DNA of 64,000 nt from Candidatus Gastranaerophilales bacterium (GTDB lineage Bacteria; Cyanobacteriota; Vampirovibrionia; Gastranaerophilales; Gastranaerophilaceae), in contig CAKMWI010000007.1 in the NCBI GenBank assembly GCA_928722015.1, positions 124,001-188,000 of the forward strand, written 5' to 3'. Of the stretch, positions 35,837-44,780 are shown piece after piece (the first letter of the stretch is position 1; the number at the start of each line of letters is the position of its first letter). The position numbers and the translations under genes are program-made. The notes beneath the pieces are model-generated. The model was given only the letters and a program-made list of their open reading frames with translations, had not been told where the DNA came from and did no database searches.

Positions 35837-36074
35837 TAACCTACCCAATTCCTTCTTTCTTACATTTCTATTCTATAATATCTGGTTTTATAAACATCAT
35901 TTAAAAAGATGAAAACATTTTGATGATATTAAAGTTTTTCTAGTACATGTAATTGAAAATAAAGTTTAAAGCATGATAAAATGTAACAATATGTTAATAA
36001 TATAGGACTATATTTTAAAGATTCAGCTGGATATGCCGAATATATATTTGTAAGGAAACAAAGGGATAAGTCTA

Positions 36075-36599
36075 ATGGGTCTAAATGTAAATTATAGTTC
36101 ATTATACAAAAAAGGCATTGATACATCTGTGTTAAAAGATGTATCTCAAGAAATTTTACGTCGTGCCGCACAAAAGAGCACCCAATATACTAATTCTGCA
36201 CAAACTACTCAAATCAATTCAATTGCAAAACCTGTAGAATTAGGTGTTGACTTATATCAGGGAAAAATTGATACAGCAGTTCAAAAACAAATAGCAATGA
36301 ATAATACTTATCAATATCAATTTAATGAAACTACATTAAATTCAATTAAGTATTTGAATTCTCAAGCTGCTATTTCTAAAAAAATTGATGGTAAATACAT
36401 GCCGGTTGTTAACGAAGTAACTGAAACTCAAAAAGCATCTGAAACAAATGCCGCAGCAGGTTTGGTCAGCATATTTGCAGCAGCAGCTTCTAAAGATAAG
36501 AACGGTTCAAATCCTTTCTACCATGGAGAACTCTTGATGGGTAGATCTAAAAAAGAAGAAAAAAATGATGTTGAACCATTGAAAAGTATTTTTGCATAG
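36075..36599 (+). CDS. Hypothetical protein
   Basis: This 174-residue protein is not recognised. It is soluble and rich in Gln, Asn, Ser, Thr and Ala, with a short Ala-rich helix near residue 140 (AAAGLVSIFAAAAS) and a charged C-terminus. It starts MGLNVNYSSLYKKG. Upstream there is a purine-rich AAGGGA 9-10 bases before the ATG. It is a single-gene unit with its own terminator. Its composition resembles the large protein at 13963. Confidence 0.65.
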   Translation: MGLNVNYSSLYKKGIDTSVLKDVSQEILRRAAQKSTQYTNSAQTTQINSIAKPVELGVDLYQGKIDTAVQKQIAMNNTYQYQFNETTLNSIKYLNSQAAISKKIDGKYMPVVNEVTETQKASETNAAAGLVSIFAAAASKDKNGSNPFYHGELLMGRSKKEEKNDVEPLKSIFA

Positions 36600-36660
36600 T
36601 AATTTTATGATTCCTTAAATAATTTCCCTTATGTTTACATTTAGAATTATATAAATAATT

Positions 36661-36687
36661 ATCTCCCTTGTCGGGGGATATTTTTTT
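36661..36687 (+). terminator. Intrinsic terminator after the 174-residue protein gene
   Basis: ATCTCCC (36661-36667) pairs with GGGGGAT (36673-36679), with one G-T pair and a 5-base loop, followed by seven T. Confidence 0.85.
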
Positions 36688-36861
36688 GTACTGGTGGATA
36701 TTAAAATTTTTTTTTTAAGTTGTAGCATTTTAGTATTCAGGTAGGAAAAATATTGTGATACCGGGAATTTTATTCTTAAATAATATTTTAAAAGGTTTCA
36801 GTCCATAGTGTATTTAGCAATATTTTGTGCAGATATAAATTTCAGAAAGGTTAGGGATATT

Positions 36862-37323
36862 ATGAAAAATAACATTTGGTTTATTGTAGCGTGTGTTTTA
36901 GTGTTTTTTGTCGGGTATAACATGAATGATGTTGCCGTTTCTTTTCCACGTTATAAAGTTGCGGTGGTAGATGTTTCAACAGTTCTTTCTAATTCTCAAG
37001 ATATTCAATCTTTAAAGCGCTCACAAGATAAGAAAATGGAGGAATTAAATACTCTTATTTCAAAGGCTCAGAATGAAATAGTGAATGAGGCTGACAGAAA
37101 TAAAGCTATACAAATGGAGGCAAGTTATAGAAAACAAATTGAAAAGAAGAAAAATGATATGGACCAAGAATATAATACAAAAATTTCAAAAATTAACACA
37201 AGTATAAAGTCTCTTATTTCAAATGAGGCAAAGAAATCTAACTATAATCTTGTGCTTCCGACAGGGATGGTAATTTCTGGCGGGGATGATATTACTGATG
37301 AAATCGTAAAAAAATTAAAGTAG
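36862..37323 (+). CDS. OmpH/Skp-family periplasmic chaperone-like protein
   Basis: About 153 residues from the ATG at 36862, which is preceded by AGAAAGG and GGGAT. A signal/anchor helix (IWFIVACVLVFFVGY) leads into the Skp pattern. That pattern is a first strand (YKVAVVDVSTVLSNS), a long charged coiled coil (about residues 45-120) and a final strand (NLVLPTGMVISGG) ending in DITDEIVKKL. Skp proteins escort outer-membrane proteins through the periplasm. The frame extends 18 codons further upstream without SD support. Confidence 0.85.
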   Translation: MKNNIWFIVACVLVFFVGYNMNDVAVSFPRYKVAVVDVSTVLSNSQDIQSLKRSQDKKMEELNTLISKAQNEIVNEADRNKAIQMEASYRKQIEKKKNDMDQEYNTKISKINTSIKSLISNEAKKSNYNLVLPTGMVISGGDDITDEIVKKLK

Positions 37324-37342
37324 TCTATCTTGCATATTTTAA

Positions 37343-38188
37343 TTATGAAATAAGACTTGCAGCATTATATGAACTTCTTACCAGTGGTCCTATTTGAGAA
37401 TGTTTTATACCTATTGATGCTGCAAGTTTTTTAATTTTTTCATATTCGTCAGGGGTGTAGTATTTAGCAACCTGCAGATGTGCTTTTGAAGGTTGAATAT
37501 ATTGACCTATTGTTACAATATCGCAGTTGATATTGTATAAATCCTGAAGTGTTTCTTTAATTTGTTCAAAGGTTTCTCCAAGTCCTATCATAAGGCCTGA
37601 TTTTGTTTTTATATTGCTGTTTTCTTTTATATATTTTAAAACATTGATTGATGTTTCATAGCTTCCCTGAGGCCGTGCAGTTTTAAATAGTTCTTTAACA
37701 GTTTCGATATTGTGATTAAAAACATCAGGGTGTGCATTTATAATTGTATCCAGAGAATTTTTATTGTTTTTAAAATCTGGTGTTAATATTTCGATTTTTG
37801 TATCCGGAGATATTTTTCTTATTTCATGTATACATTGACTAAAGTGCTCAGCCCCACCATCAGGAAGGTCGTCCCTTGTTACTGATGTAATGACGGCATA
37901 TTTAAGCCCTAAATCTTTTACAGCTTTTGCTATATGAGCAGGTTCATCTTTGTCGAGTTTTTCCGGTTTTTGGCATGTAATATTACAGTAGCGGCAGTTT
38001 CTTGTACAGTTGTTTCCCATAATTAGAAATGTTGCTGTATGTTTTGTATAGCATTCATTTTTATTTGGACAGCGAGCGTTTTCGCAAACTGTATTTAGAC
38101 AATTTTCTTTTAAAATTTTTCTTACGGTTCTAGTTTTATCTGTATCAATTATTGGACGTTTTAAATACTGAGGTAGTCTTTCACGCAA
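37343..38188 (-). CDS. lipA: Lipoyl synthase
   Basis: This 281-residue protein is of normal length. It carries the auxiliary cluster C35-x4-C40-x5-C46 and the radical-SAM CxxxCxxC at C61, C65 and C68 (CTRNCRYC). SVTRDDLPDGG, GLMIGLGET and the C-terminal GPLVRSSY complete the family pattern. It inserts sulphur into octanoyl groups to make lipoyl cofactors. It lies near a lipoamide dehydrogenase-like gene on the same strand. No lipB or lplA is in the window. Confidence 0.96.
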   Translation of the reverse strand: MRERLPQYLKRPIIDTDKTRTVRKILKENCLNTVCENARCPNKNECYTKHTATFLIMGNNCTRNCRYCNITCQKPEKLDKDEPAHIAKAVKDLGLKYAVITSVTRDDLPDGGAEHFSQCIHEIRKISPDTKIEILTPDFKNNKNSLDTIINAHPDVFNHNIETVKELFKTARPQGSYETSINVLKYIKENSNIKTKSGLMIGLGETFEQIKETLQDLYNINCDIVTIGQYIQPSKAHLQVAKYYTPDEYEKIKKLAASIGIKHSQIGPLVRSSYNAASLIS

Positions 38189-38246
38189 TTTTTAACTCCT
38201 TTTATTTTTATATAAATTATATAACAAATTTTTTTATATTTGATTT

Positions 38247-38276
38247 TTGTCTAATTACGTTATATAAGTATATTAT
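38247..38276 (+). promoter_or_regulatory. Promoter of the small secreted protein gene
   Basis: TTGTCT (38247-38252), an 18-bp spacer and TATTAT (38271-38276). The SD TAGGAG follows about 10 bases later. Confidence 0.5.
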
Positions 38277-38303
38277 CACTCAAAATTATATAGGAGTTTC
38301 AAA

Positions 38304-38669
38304 ATGAAAAATTTAGTATTATTATTATTTGCAGTAGCATTGTTTACAGTATCAACTGCAAGTGCAGCTGAGCCACTTTTGCTTGAACCGTTGAGTCCTA
38401 CTGTTTTATCTACAACTCCTGGTGTCAGTTCACCTTCTGTTGACAATAAGGGCGTAGAAGTTTCTGTTCCTGGAAAAGATGGGGTATATGAAGCTTCTTT
38501 TACACCTGCAAAACAGATTGATTCTAATATGATTCCGCAAAATGCTGCAGCAGAGGGAAAACCTGTACCTGAAAAGAAAGAACCAAGAGTTAGAGTTCAA
38601 ACTAAACAAAGAAGTCAGGGCAATGCATATTGGAATGCCGGCGGCAAAGGTACAAAATCATTCTTTTAA
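38304..38669 (+). CDS. Small secreted protein of unknown function
   Basis: This 121-residue protein has a clear signal peptide (MKNLVLLLFAVALFTVSTASA, cleavage before AEP). The mature part is Pro/Ser/Val-rich and has no cysteines. It ends in a basic region (RVRVQTKQRSQGN) and an aromatic/Gly tail. No family is recognised. It may bind an envelope polymer through the basic patch. SD TAGGAG lies before the ATG. It sits between lipA and lpd on the opposite strand. Confidence 0.75.
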   Translation: MKNLVLLLFAVALFTVSTASAAEPLLLEPLSPTVLSTTPGVSSPSVDNKGVEVSVPGKDGVYEASFTPAKQIDSNMIPQNAAAEGKPVPEKKEPRVRVQTKQRSQGNAYWNAGGKGTKSFF

Positions 38670-38711
38670 CAAATAAAGCGCCTCATTTTATAAAATGAGG
38701 CGCTTTATTTG
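38670..38711. terminator. 42-bp perfect palindrome, bidirectional terminator
   Basis: CAAATAAAGCGCCTCATTTTA (given as arm 38670-38690: CAAATAAAGCG then CCTCATTTTA) is followed directly by its exact reverse complement at 38691-38711. It lies between convergent genes and ends in T-rich arms on both strands. Confidence 0.85.
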
Positions 38712-38716
38712 TTGTA

Positions 38717-39955
38717 TTACTGTAATCTGAATAATGATTCAAAAATTCCTTCTGAATATGTTGGATGAGCAAAGCAGACCTCTTTTAATTTTTCTACTGA
38801 TATTTTATTCTGCATTGCAATTGTAATTTGTTGAATAAGTGCTGATGCTTCCGCACTTACAATATGGGCACCTGCAATTTGTCCGTTTTGTTCAATTATT
38901 TTTATAAATCCTTCAGTTTCATTATCACATTGCGCCTTTCCGAGAGCCGAAAGAAGCAATATAGATTTTTTATAATTTTCATGTTCTAAATCCTGTTCTC
39001 GTTTTCCAACCCAAGCAATTTCAGGCTTTCCGTAGACTACACTTGGAACAAGAGTTTTATCAAATTTTATTTTGCTGACTTTTTCAATAGCTTGTTTTAT
39101 TGCATAATGTGCTAATTGTATTTCTCCTGTTACATCCCCAATATATGTTACTCCTTCAATTTTGTTAATTGTGTTTGGGGTTCTGCCTATTGCAACAAGA
39201 ATAATTTCCGGTTCAAGAATTTCACCGTTAGATAAAGTAACTTTTTTATTTTTTATTTCTGTTACAGAAGTTTGAGTGTAAAATTTTATCTGATTTGTTT
39301 TAAAAAGCCTTTCGAGTCTTTTTGAAACTTCAATATCAGCTAAGGGTAGTAAATGTGGAGCTAATTCTATTATACTAGTTTCTACTCCAAAGTTGGAAAA
39401 TATTCTTCCCCATTCAATTCCAATAGCACCGGAGCCAATTATTAAAATATTTTTTGGTAGTTTTTTCAATTGTAAAATATCATCTGAAGATAATAAAAAT
39501 TCATGGTCAAATTCTAATCCGGTTACAATTTTTGGGGATGAACCTATTGCACATATTATCTGCTTACATATATATTTTGTATTGTCTGCTATAATTTCAT
39601 TGCTTGATAATATTTCTGCGTTAGATAATACCACTTTGACTTTTGCATTTTTTAGTGCAAGCTCGATTCCTTTTCTAAGCTTTTGTATGGTTTTATCTTT
39701 TTGTTCAATGATTTTTGAATAATCTAATTCAAAATTATCGATTTTTATTCCGATGTCTGTTGCGTTTCTAATTTGTTTATATAATTCCGATATGTGAAGA
39801 ATTGTTTTCGTAGGGATGCAGCCTTTGTTTAAGCAAACTCCGCCTATATTATCATTTTCAAATAAGACAACTTTTTGACCGGAACTTGCAGCATGCAACG
39901 CTGCGGTGTAACCAGCCGGACCTGCACCTACTATACCTATATCAAATTCTTCCAT
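38717..39955 (-). CDS. lpd: Dihydrolipoyl dehydrogenase-like flavoprotein (short form)
   Basis: 412 residues. It has the N-terminal FAD motif (GIVGAGPAGYTAA), the redox disulphide C41/C46 (GGVCLNKGC), the NAD Rossmann motif (IIGSGAIGIEWGRIF) and the C-terminal His of AHPTYSE. This fits the E3 subunit of 2-oxo-acid dehydrogenases or glycine cleavage. It is about 50 residues shorter than usual. Part of the loss lies between GRTPNT and YIGDVTG, where roughly 25 residues are missing. Nearby lipA supports a lipoamide role. Confidence 0.85.
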   Translation of the reverse strand: MEEFDIGIVGAGPAGYTAALHAASSGQKVVLFENDNIGGVCLNKGCIPTKTILHISELYKQIRNATDIGIKIDNFELDYSKIIEQKDKTIQKLRKGIELALKNAKVKVVLSNAEILSSNEIIADNTKYICKQIICAIGSSPKIVTGLEFDHEFLLSSDDILQLKKLPKNILIIGSGAIGIEWGRIFSNFGVETSIIELAPHLLPLADIEVSKRLERLFKTNQIKFYTQTSVTEIKNKKVTLSNGEILEPEIILVAIGRTPNTINKIEGVTYIGDVTGEIQLAHYAIKQAIEKVSKIKFDKTLVPSVVYGKPEIAWVGKREQDLEHENYKKSILLLSALGKAQCDNETEGFIKIIEQNGQIAGAHIVSAEASALIQQITIAMQNKISVEKLKEVCFAHPTYSEGIFESLFRLQ

Positions 39956-39964
39956 ATCTACTCC

Positions 39965-41092
39965 TTATCTTGTATAAACACGCGGTAACCTGACTTTTAA
40001 ACGGCAGGTCAGTTCATAATTTATTGTATGAAGAATTTTTGCCCATTCATCAATTGAGTGTTTTTCATCATCAAGAAGTGTAATTATATCACCTGCGCAT
40101 GCTTCAACTCCAGTTATATCAAACATCATTTGATCCATTGTTATATTTCCTACTTGAGGAACTTCTACTCCATTAAGTGTTCCTGTAATTTTGTTTGATA
40201 AAAGTCTTGGAATTCCGTCAGCATAACCTAACGGAACGGTCGCAATTGTCCTATCACCTTTAGCTTGATATGTATGGCAGTAGCTTACACCTTCTTTATC
40301 TTTTACGGTATGAATATTAACAATTCTGCCTTTTAATGAAATCAATTGTTTGAGTTTTGGTTTATAAAAGTCAATATCAGGCGGAAAATCAGGATATAAT
40401 CCGTATAGTGCAATTCCTACTCTTCTCATATTTGAATTTGGAACATCATAACAAATTGTTCCAACAGTATTTAAAATATGTAATATTAAACCTTTTGTAT
40501 CAATATTATTTATAACACTATCCCATTTTTCTATTTGAAGTTTTGTTTTATCAAGTTCTTCAGCTGCTGCTAAATGTGTAAATATCCCTTGGAGGTTGAC
40601 GTATTGAGCTTTTTGAACATCTTTTATAAATTCTATGGCTTCATCAGCACGAACACCAATTCTGTTCATTCCAGTATCAATTTTTATGTGAACTTTTGGT
40701 TTAATTCCTGTTCTTATAAAAGTCTGTTCACATGCTTTTAGATGAGCATTGTTAAAAATTGCAATACTGATATCATTTTTTACTGCGCTTTCTATTGCCC
40801 AAACAGGAACAGCACCAAGAACTAATATATCACAGTCAATTTTTGCTTGTCGTAAATCAACACCTTCATCTATGGATGCAACCCCAAGCATATCTATACC
40901 GCTTGCCAGAATGGTTGGAGCAAGCATTACTGCTCCGTGTCCATAAGCATCAGCCTTAACTACTCCCAGAAGTTTTACTCCTTGCGGAACATTCTTTTTT
41001 ATTTCTTTTATATTATTTTCAAGATTTGAAATATTAATCTCTACCCAAGCATCTCTGTGATTATTTATATTTGTTTGTCTCATGTTTTTCAT
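39965..41092 (-). CDS. alr: Alanine racemase
   Basis: About 375 residues. PLP lysine is in GVVKADAYGHGA, and the catalytic tyrosine is in GVSYCHTYQ. LGYADGIPR and VGNITMDQMM are family motifs. It makes D-Ala for peptidoglycan. The frame extends to 41176, but homology begins only near WVEINISNLENN, so ATG 41092 or 41083 is more likely. No SD supports any choice. It lies 9 bp upstream of lpd. Confidence 0.92.
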   Translation of the reverse strand: MKNMRQTNINNHRDAWVEINISNLENNIKEIKKNVPQGVKLLGVVKADAYGHGAVMLAPTILASGIDMLGVASIDEGVDLRQAKIDCDILVLGAVPVWAIESAVKNDISIAIFNNAHLKACEQTFIRTGIKPKVHIKIDTGMNRIGVRADEAIEFIKDVQKAQYVNLQGIFTHLAAAEELDKTKLQIEKWDSVINNIDTKGLILHILNTVGTICYDVPNSNMRRVGIALYGLYPDFPPDIDFYKPKLKQLISLKGRIVNIHTVKDKEGVSYCHTYQAKGDRTIATVPLGYADGIPRLLSNKITGTLNGVEVPQVGNITMDQMMFDITGVEACAGDIITLLDDEKHSIDEWAKILHTINYELTCRLKVRLPRVYTR

Positions 41093-41233
41093 AGCAGTTT
41101 TAGTATATGACAAAATTTTTTTCTCGGCAAATTTCATATAAAAATTTTTTACATATCCTTCAAGTATTTGATACATCTTTCTTTGCGTTATGTTAATATT
41201 ATTTTAAAGTAAAATTATACAGGTAGGATTATT

Positions 41234-42223
41234 ATGGAAGAGATATTACAACATATACAGGAAGTTCTTGGAGTCCCTGCTTTTTTAATAAATCATTGTA
41301 CTTTTTTGCCGGAATATATAAAGGATGCTTTAATAACAAGTATTAATTTTATTCCGTGGTTGTATGTTCTTTATTACGGTATTGAACTTTTAGAAAGATT
41401 TTTCCTTACTCGTATAAACGTATTTATAAGGCTTATCCAAAAATTAGGACCTTTATTTGGGGTTGGAATTTCGGTTATTCCGGAGTGTGGGTATCAGGTT
41501 ATTGCAAGTACTTTTTATTCCAGAAAGATGATATCTCGCGGAACTTTGCTTGCGTTTTATATTTCCTGTTCTGACGATGCTCTTCCTTTGTTGTTTTTGG
41601 ATTTTAGTAAAGCGTTGGTCATTATTCCTATTATTGTTATAAAGATAATTGTGGGGATTATTGTTGCTTATTCGGTAGATATTGTAGATACTATTATTCA
41701 TAGAAGAATAAAACCTGTCGAAGATATTAATGCTATTAATACAGATTTAAATGAACCGGCTTGTTGCCATCATAGAATCCAAACTAAGGAAAATCCGGCA
41801 TATTGGTGGATGCATCCTTTGACTCATACATTTAATATGTTTATGTTTACGTTTTTAAGTTTAGCACTTATTAATTGTGTAGTTTTGGGATTCGGTTCTG
41901 TAGAAAATTTGGCTTCCTTTTTAATGATTGATACCCCGTATCAACTTGTAGGAACGGCGTTATTGGGGTTGGTATCTAATTGTGTAACCTCCGTTTTTCT
42001 TGCTATTGCCTATGTTAAGGGGATTATAGGTTTTCCTGCTCTTATATCAGGTTTGGTATCAGTAACGGGGCTTGGTTTATTCACTCTTGTTAAACGGAAT
42101 CAAAATAGTAATGATAATACTATTATTACTATAATTTTAGTTGCTGCAGCTATTATTACCGGATTATTTGTTTATTATAACCTTGCTGTTGTAAATATGA
42201 TTAAAGATTTATTTATAAAATAG
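41234..42223 (+). CDS. ArsP_2-type putative metal exporter, first copy
   Basis: This 329-residue membrane protein has roughly ten hydrophobic segments. The first half has IPECGYQVIAS, where the usual family motif is PQCGF, and then SRGTLLAFYISCSDDALPLL. A hydrophilic centre contains CCHH. The pattern matches the ArsP_2 / putative manganese transporter family, whose substrate is not firmly known. SD AGGTAGGA lies before the ATG. A paralogue follows 13 bp downstream. The changed E/Y residues suggest altered selectivity or a partner role. Confidence 0.8.
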   Translation: MEEILQHIQEVLGVPAFLINHCTFLPEYIKDALITSINFIPWLYVLYYGIELLERFFLTRINVFIRLIQKLGPLFGVGISVIPECGYQVIASTFYSRKMISRGTLLAFYISCSDDALPLLFLDFSKALVIIPIIVIKIIVGIIVAYSVDIVDTIIHRRIKPVEDINAINTDLNEPACCHHRIQTKENPAYWWMHPLTHTFNMFMFTFLSLALINCVVLGFGSVENLASFLMIDTPYQLVGTALLGLVSNCVTSVFLAIAYVKGIIGFPALISGLVSVTGLGLFTLVKRNQNSNDNTIITIILVAAAIITGLFVYYNLAVVNMIKDLFIK

Positions 42224-42236
42224 GATATTATAAAAC

Positions 42237-43247
42237 ATGCATGTTTTTTTTCAGTCGATATTACATTTTATAGAATTTATAACTTCACTACCTGAACATA
42301 TAATAGAACCGATTAATTTTTTACCGGAATTTTTCAAGGATGCATTGATTGATAGTTTAAATCTTGTTCCATTTTTGTTTGTTGTATTTTTACTTGTTGA
42401 AGTTATTGAACAATATTTTACAAAGAAAAAACACTTATTTATATTTTTTATCAAAAAAATAGGGCCATTGTTTGGGAGTTTGTTTGCCTCTATTCCACAA
42501 TGTGGCTTTTCTGTTATAGCAAGTACTCTTTATGTTAGGCGAATTCTTAGTCGCGGAACTTTGCTTGCTGTATATCTTGCTACATCCGATGAGGCTATTC
42601 CGGTATTACTTACATATCCTAGCAAGATTTATCTTATTCTTCCTATAATTATTATTAAAGTTATTGTTGCAATTGTTGTCGGTTATCTTGTTGATATTTT
42701 AATAACATATAAAGCAAAAGAACCGGTTATTGAATCTTCAAAATTGCCTACGGATGCTGAAATGGAGCATGAACATGGATGTTGTCATCATCAGATTGTA
42801 GCAGCCTCAAAAACAAAAGATTTTTGGCTTCATCCTCTTAAACATACGTTGAATATTTTTATATTTATTTTTATAGTCTCTGTTATTTTAGGATTTATAA
42901 TTTCTAAAGTTGGAACAGAAGAAAATCTGGCAAAATATTGTCTTCTTAATTCTCCTGTTCAACCTCTTTTGCTTTCTCTGTTAGGATTAATTCCTAACTG
43001 TGCAATATCGGTTATGATGACTTTATTATTTGTAAAAAATACAATAAGTTTTGGCTCGCTTATTGCAGGTTTATCTTCAGCTGGTGGGTTGGGTGTTCTG
43101 GTTTTATTTAAGAAAAATTGTGATAAGAAAGATACTGCGATAATTATTGTAAGCCTTGTACTTGTTAGTACATTCGTAGGACTTGTATTTCAATATAACT
43201 TGTTAAATATAAATCATATTTTTAATTTTATTGGCATTCAGTTATAA
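42237..43247 (+). CDS. ArsP_2-type putative metal exporter, second copy
   Basis: This 336-residue protein is a paralogue of the preceding gene over its whole length. It keeps the canonical IPQCGFSVIAS and SRGTLLAVYLATSDEAIPVLL motifs and a central HEHGCCHHQ metal-binding loop. About ten membrane helices are expected. The two copies are probably cotranscribed and could form a heterodimer. Function as a heavy-metal or manganese exporter is inferred from the family. The TPR-glycosyltransferase gene follows after 14 bp. Confidence 0.82.
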   Translation: MHVFFQSILHFIEFITSLPEHIIEPINFLPEFFKDALIDSLNLVPFLFVVFLLVEVIEQYFTKKKHLFIFFIKKIGPLFGSLFASIPQCGFSVIASTLYVRRILSRGTLLAVYLATSDEAIPVLLTYPSKIYLILPIIIIKVIVAIVVGYLVDILITYKAKEPVIESSKLPTDAEMEHEHGCCHHQIVAASKTKDFWLHPLKHTLNIFIFIFIVSVILGFIISKVGTEENLAKYCLLNSPVQPLLLSLLGLIPNCAISVMMTLLFVKNTISFGSLIAGLSSAGGLGVLVLFKKNCDKKDTAIIIVSLVLVSTFVGLVFQYNLLNINHIFNFIGIQL

Positions 43248-43261
43248 TGTAAGGATTTTAT

Positions 43262-44749
43262 ATGGCGCAGAAACAATCGGAAAAATTTAAAGAAGCATTT
43301 TTATATCATAAAGAAGGTAAATTAACTGCTGCTCGTGATATGTATATGGAAATATTGAAGTCTGAGCCGGAAAATTCTGAGGTATGGGACTTACTTGGTG
43401 TTATATATTATCAAGTTAGAGATTATATGGAAGCTGAATTATGTATTAAAAAAGCTATATCCATCCATCCTGAAGTTTATTATTTTGAGAACTTGGCAAA
43501 AGTATATTTACAAAAAGGAGATTTCAAGTTAGCAATAGAGTTTTATGAAGAATTAACAAGAGATTTTCCTGATAACTATGAATATTGGTTTAATCTTGCA
43601 ATGGCATATAAAAATAATCATGAATGGGAAAAATCAAAACAGTCTTATTATAAGGCTCTTGAACTAAATCCTCAAAGTCATGAATCATATTTTAATCTTG
43701 CATACTTATGTTTTAATGAAAATAGACCTTTTGATGCTGTTGAATGTTATAAAAAAGCTCTTGAGGTTAAACCTGATGATTGGGAATCAACCTATTTTTT
43801 GGCACTTGCTTATATGCAGACAAAAAATTATGAACAAGGATTAAAATGTTTTGAATCAAGATTATGCAGACATAGTGCAATTGTCTCTCAGGAAAAAACT
43901 TATCCTAATTTGATGAGAGAAAAACCTATGTGGACCGGTAAAGAAGATTTATCTGATAAAGTTTTGTATACATATTATGAAGCAGGTTTTGGTGATGTTT
44001 TGATGTTTTACAGATATATGCCTCAATTGACATCAATGTGCAAAAAGGTTATTTTGAAACCTCAGAAAGAACTTGCTTCTTTATTCAGAGAAAATTCTTA
44101 TGGTGCTGAAATTATGGAATTATATGATTTTGAGAAGGATGTATATTTTGATTATCATATTCCGTTTTTGAGTGTACCTTATGCGTTGTCTTTGAAAGGT
44201 GAAGATATTTTTATACATCATGACGACGGTTATCTGAAGGCTAATCCTGCCAAAATAAATTATTATAAAGAAAGGTATTTTGATAATGATAAATTTAAAA
44301 TTGGGATAAAATGGCAGGGAAATACATATTATGATAAAGAAAGAGTTTTAAAGGTAGAAGATTTTTTCAAACTTTTTGAACTTGATAATACTCAGTTTTA
44401 TTCTTGTCAAACGTTCGAGGGGGCAGAAGAATTTGATAAGATAAAGGCTAAATACAATGTTATAGATTTAGGAAAAACTTTTTCTAATTTTTCAGATACT
44501 GCCGGTGCAGTAGAAAATATGGATTTGGTTATATGTAATGACACATCATTAGCTCATCTGGCAGGAGCAATGAAAAAACCTTGTTGGGTACTTCTTCCAT
44601 ATATATATAACTGGCGTTGGCATATAGATATTAATCACTGTGATTGGTATGATAGTGTAACGTTATTCCGTCAAAAAAATCATGGTGAATGGAAAAGCGT
44701 TTTTGATGAAATTGAAATAAAATTGATGGATATTATTTCCAAAAGATAG
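43262..44749 (+). CDS. TPR protein with a glycosyltransferase-9/41-like domain
   Basis: 495 residues. The N-terminal half has about six TPR repeats (such as WDLLGVIYYQVRDYMEAE, WFNLAMAYKNNHEWEKS, YFNLAYLCFNENRPFDA). The C-terminal half is a GT-B domain with FGDVLMFYRYM, IGIKWQGN and the donor-site segment MDLVICNDTSLAHLAGA. Such TPR-GT fusions resemble bacterial O-GlcNAc-transferase-like or surface-glycan enzymes. The acceptor is unknown. A TATAAT lies at 43243-43248 and AAGGA precedes the ATG. Confidence 0.82.
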   Translation: MAQKQSEKFKEAFLYHKEGKLTAARDMYMEILKSEPENSEVWDLLGVIYYQVRDYMEAELCIKKAISIHPEVYYFENLAKVYLQKGDFKLAIEFYEELTRDFPDNYEYWFNLAMAYKNNHEWEKSKQSYYKALELNPQSHESYFNLAYLCFNENRPFDAVECYKKALEVKPDDWESTYFLALAYMQTKNYEQGLKCFESRLCRHSAIVSQEKTYPNLMREKPMWTGKEDLSDKVLYTYYEAGFGDVLMFYRYMPQLTSMCKKVILKPQKELASLFRENSYGAEIMELYDFEKDVYFDYHIPFLSVPYALSLKGEDIFIHHDDGYLKANPAKINYYKERYFDNDKFKIGIKWQGNTYYDKERVLKVEDFFKLFELDNTQFYSCQTFEGAEEFDKIKAKYNVIDLGKTFSNFSDTAGAVENMDLVICNDTSLAHLAGAMKKPCWVLLPYIYNWRWHIDINHCDWYDSVTLFRQKNHGEWKSVFDEIEIKLMDIISKR

Positions 44750-44771
44750 AATATCAATTTTTGTTGATATT
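44750..44771. terminator. Weak bidirectional terminator
   Basis: AATATCAA (44750-44757) pairs with TTGATATT (44764-44771), with a T-rich 6-base loop. It lies between the convergent TPR-GT gene and cysE. Confidence 0.5.
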
Positions 44772-44780
44772 TTAATAAAT

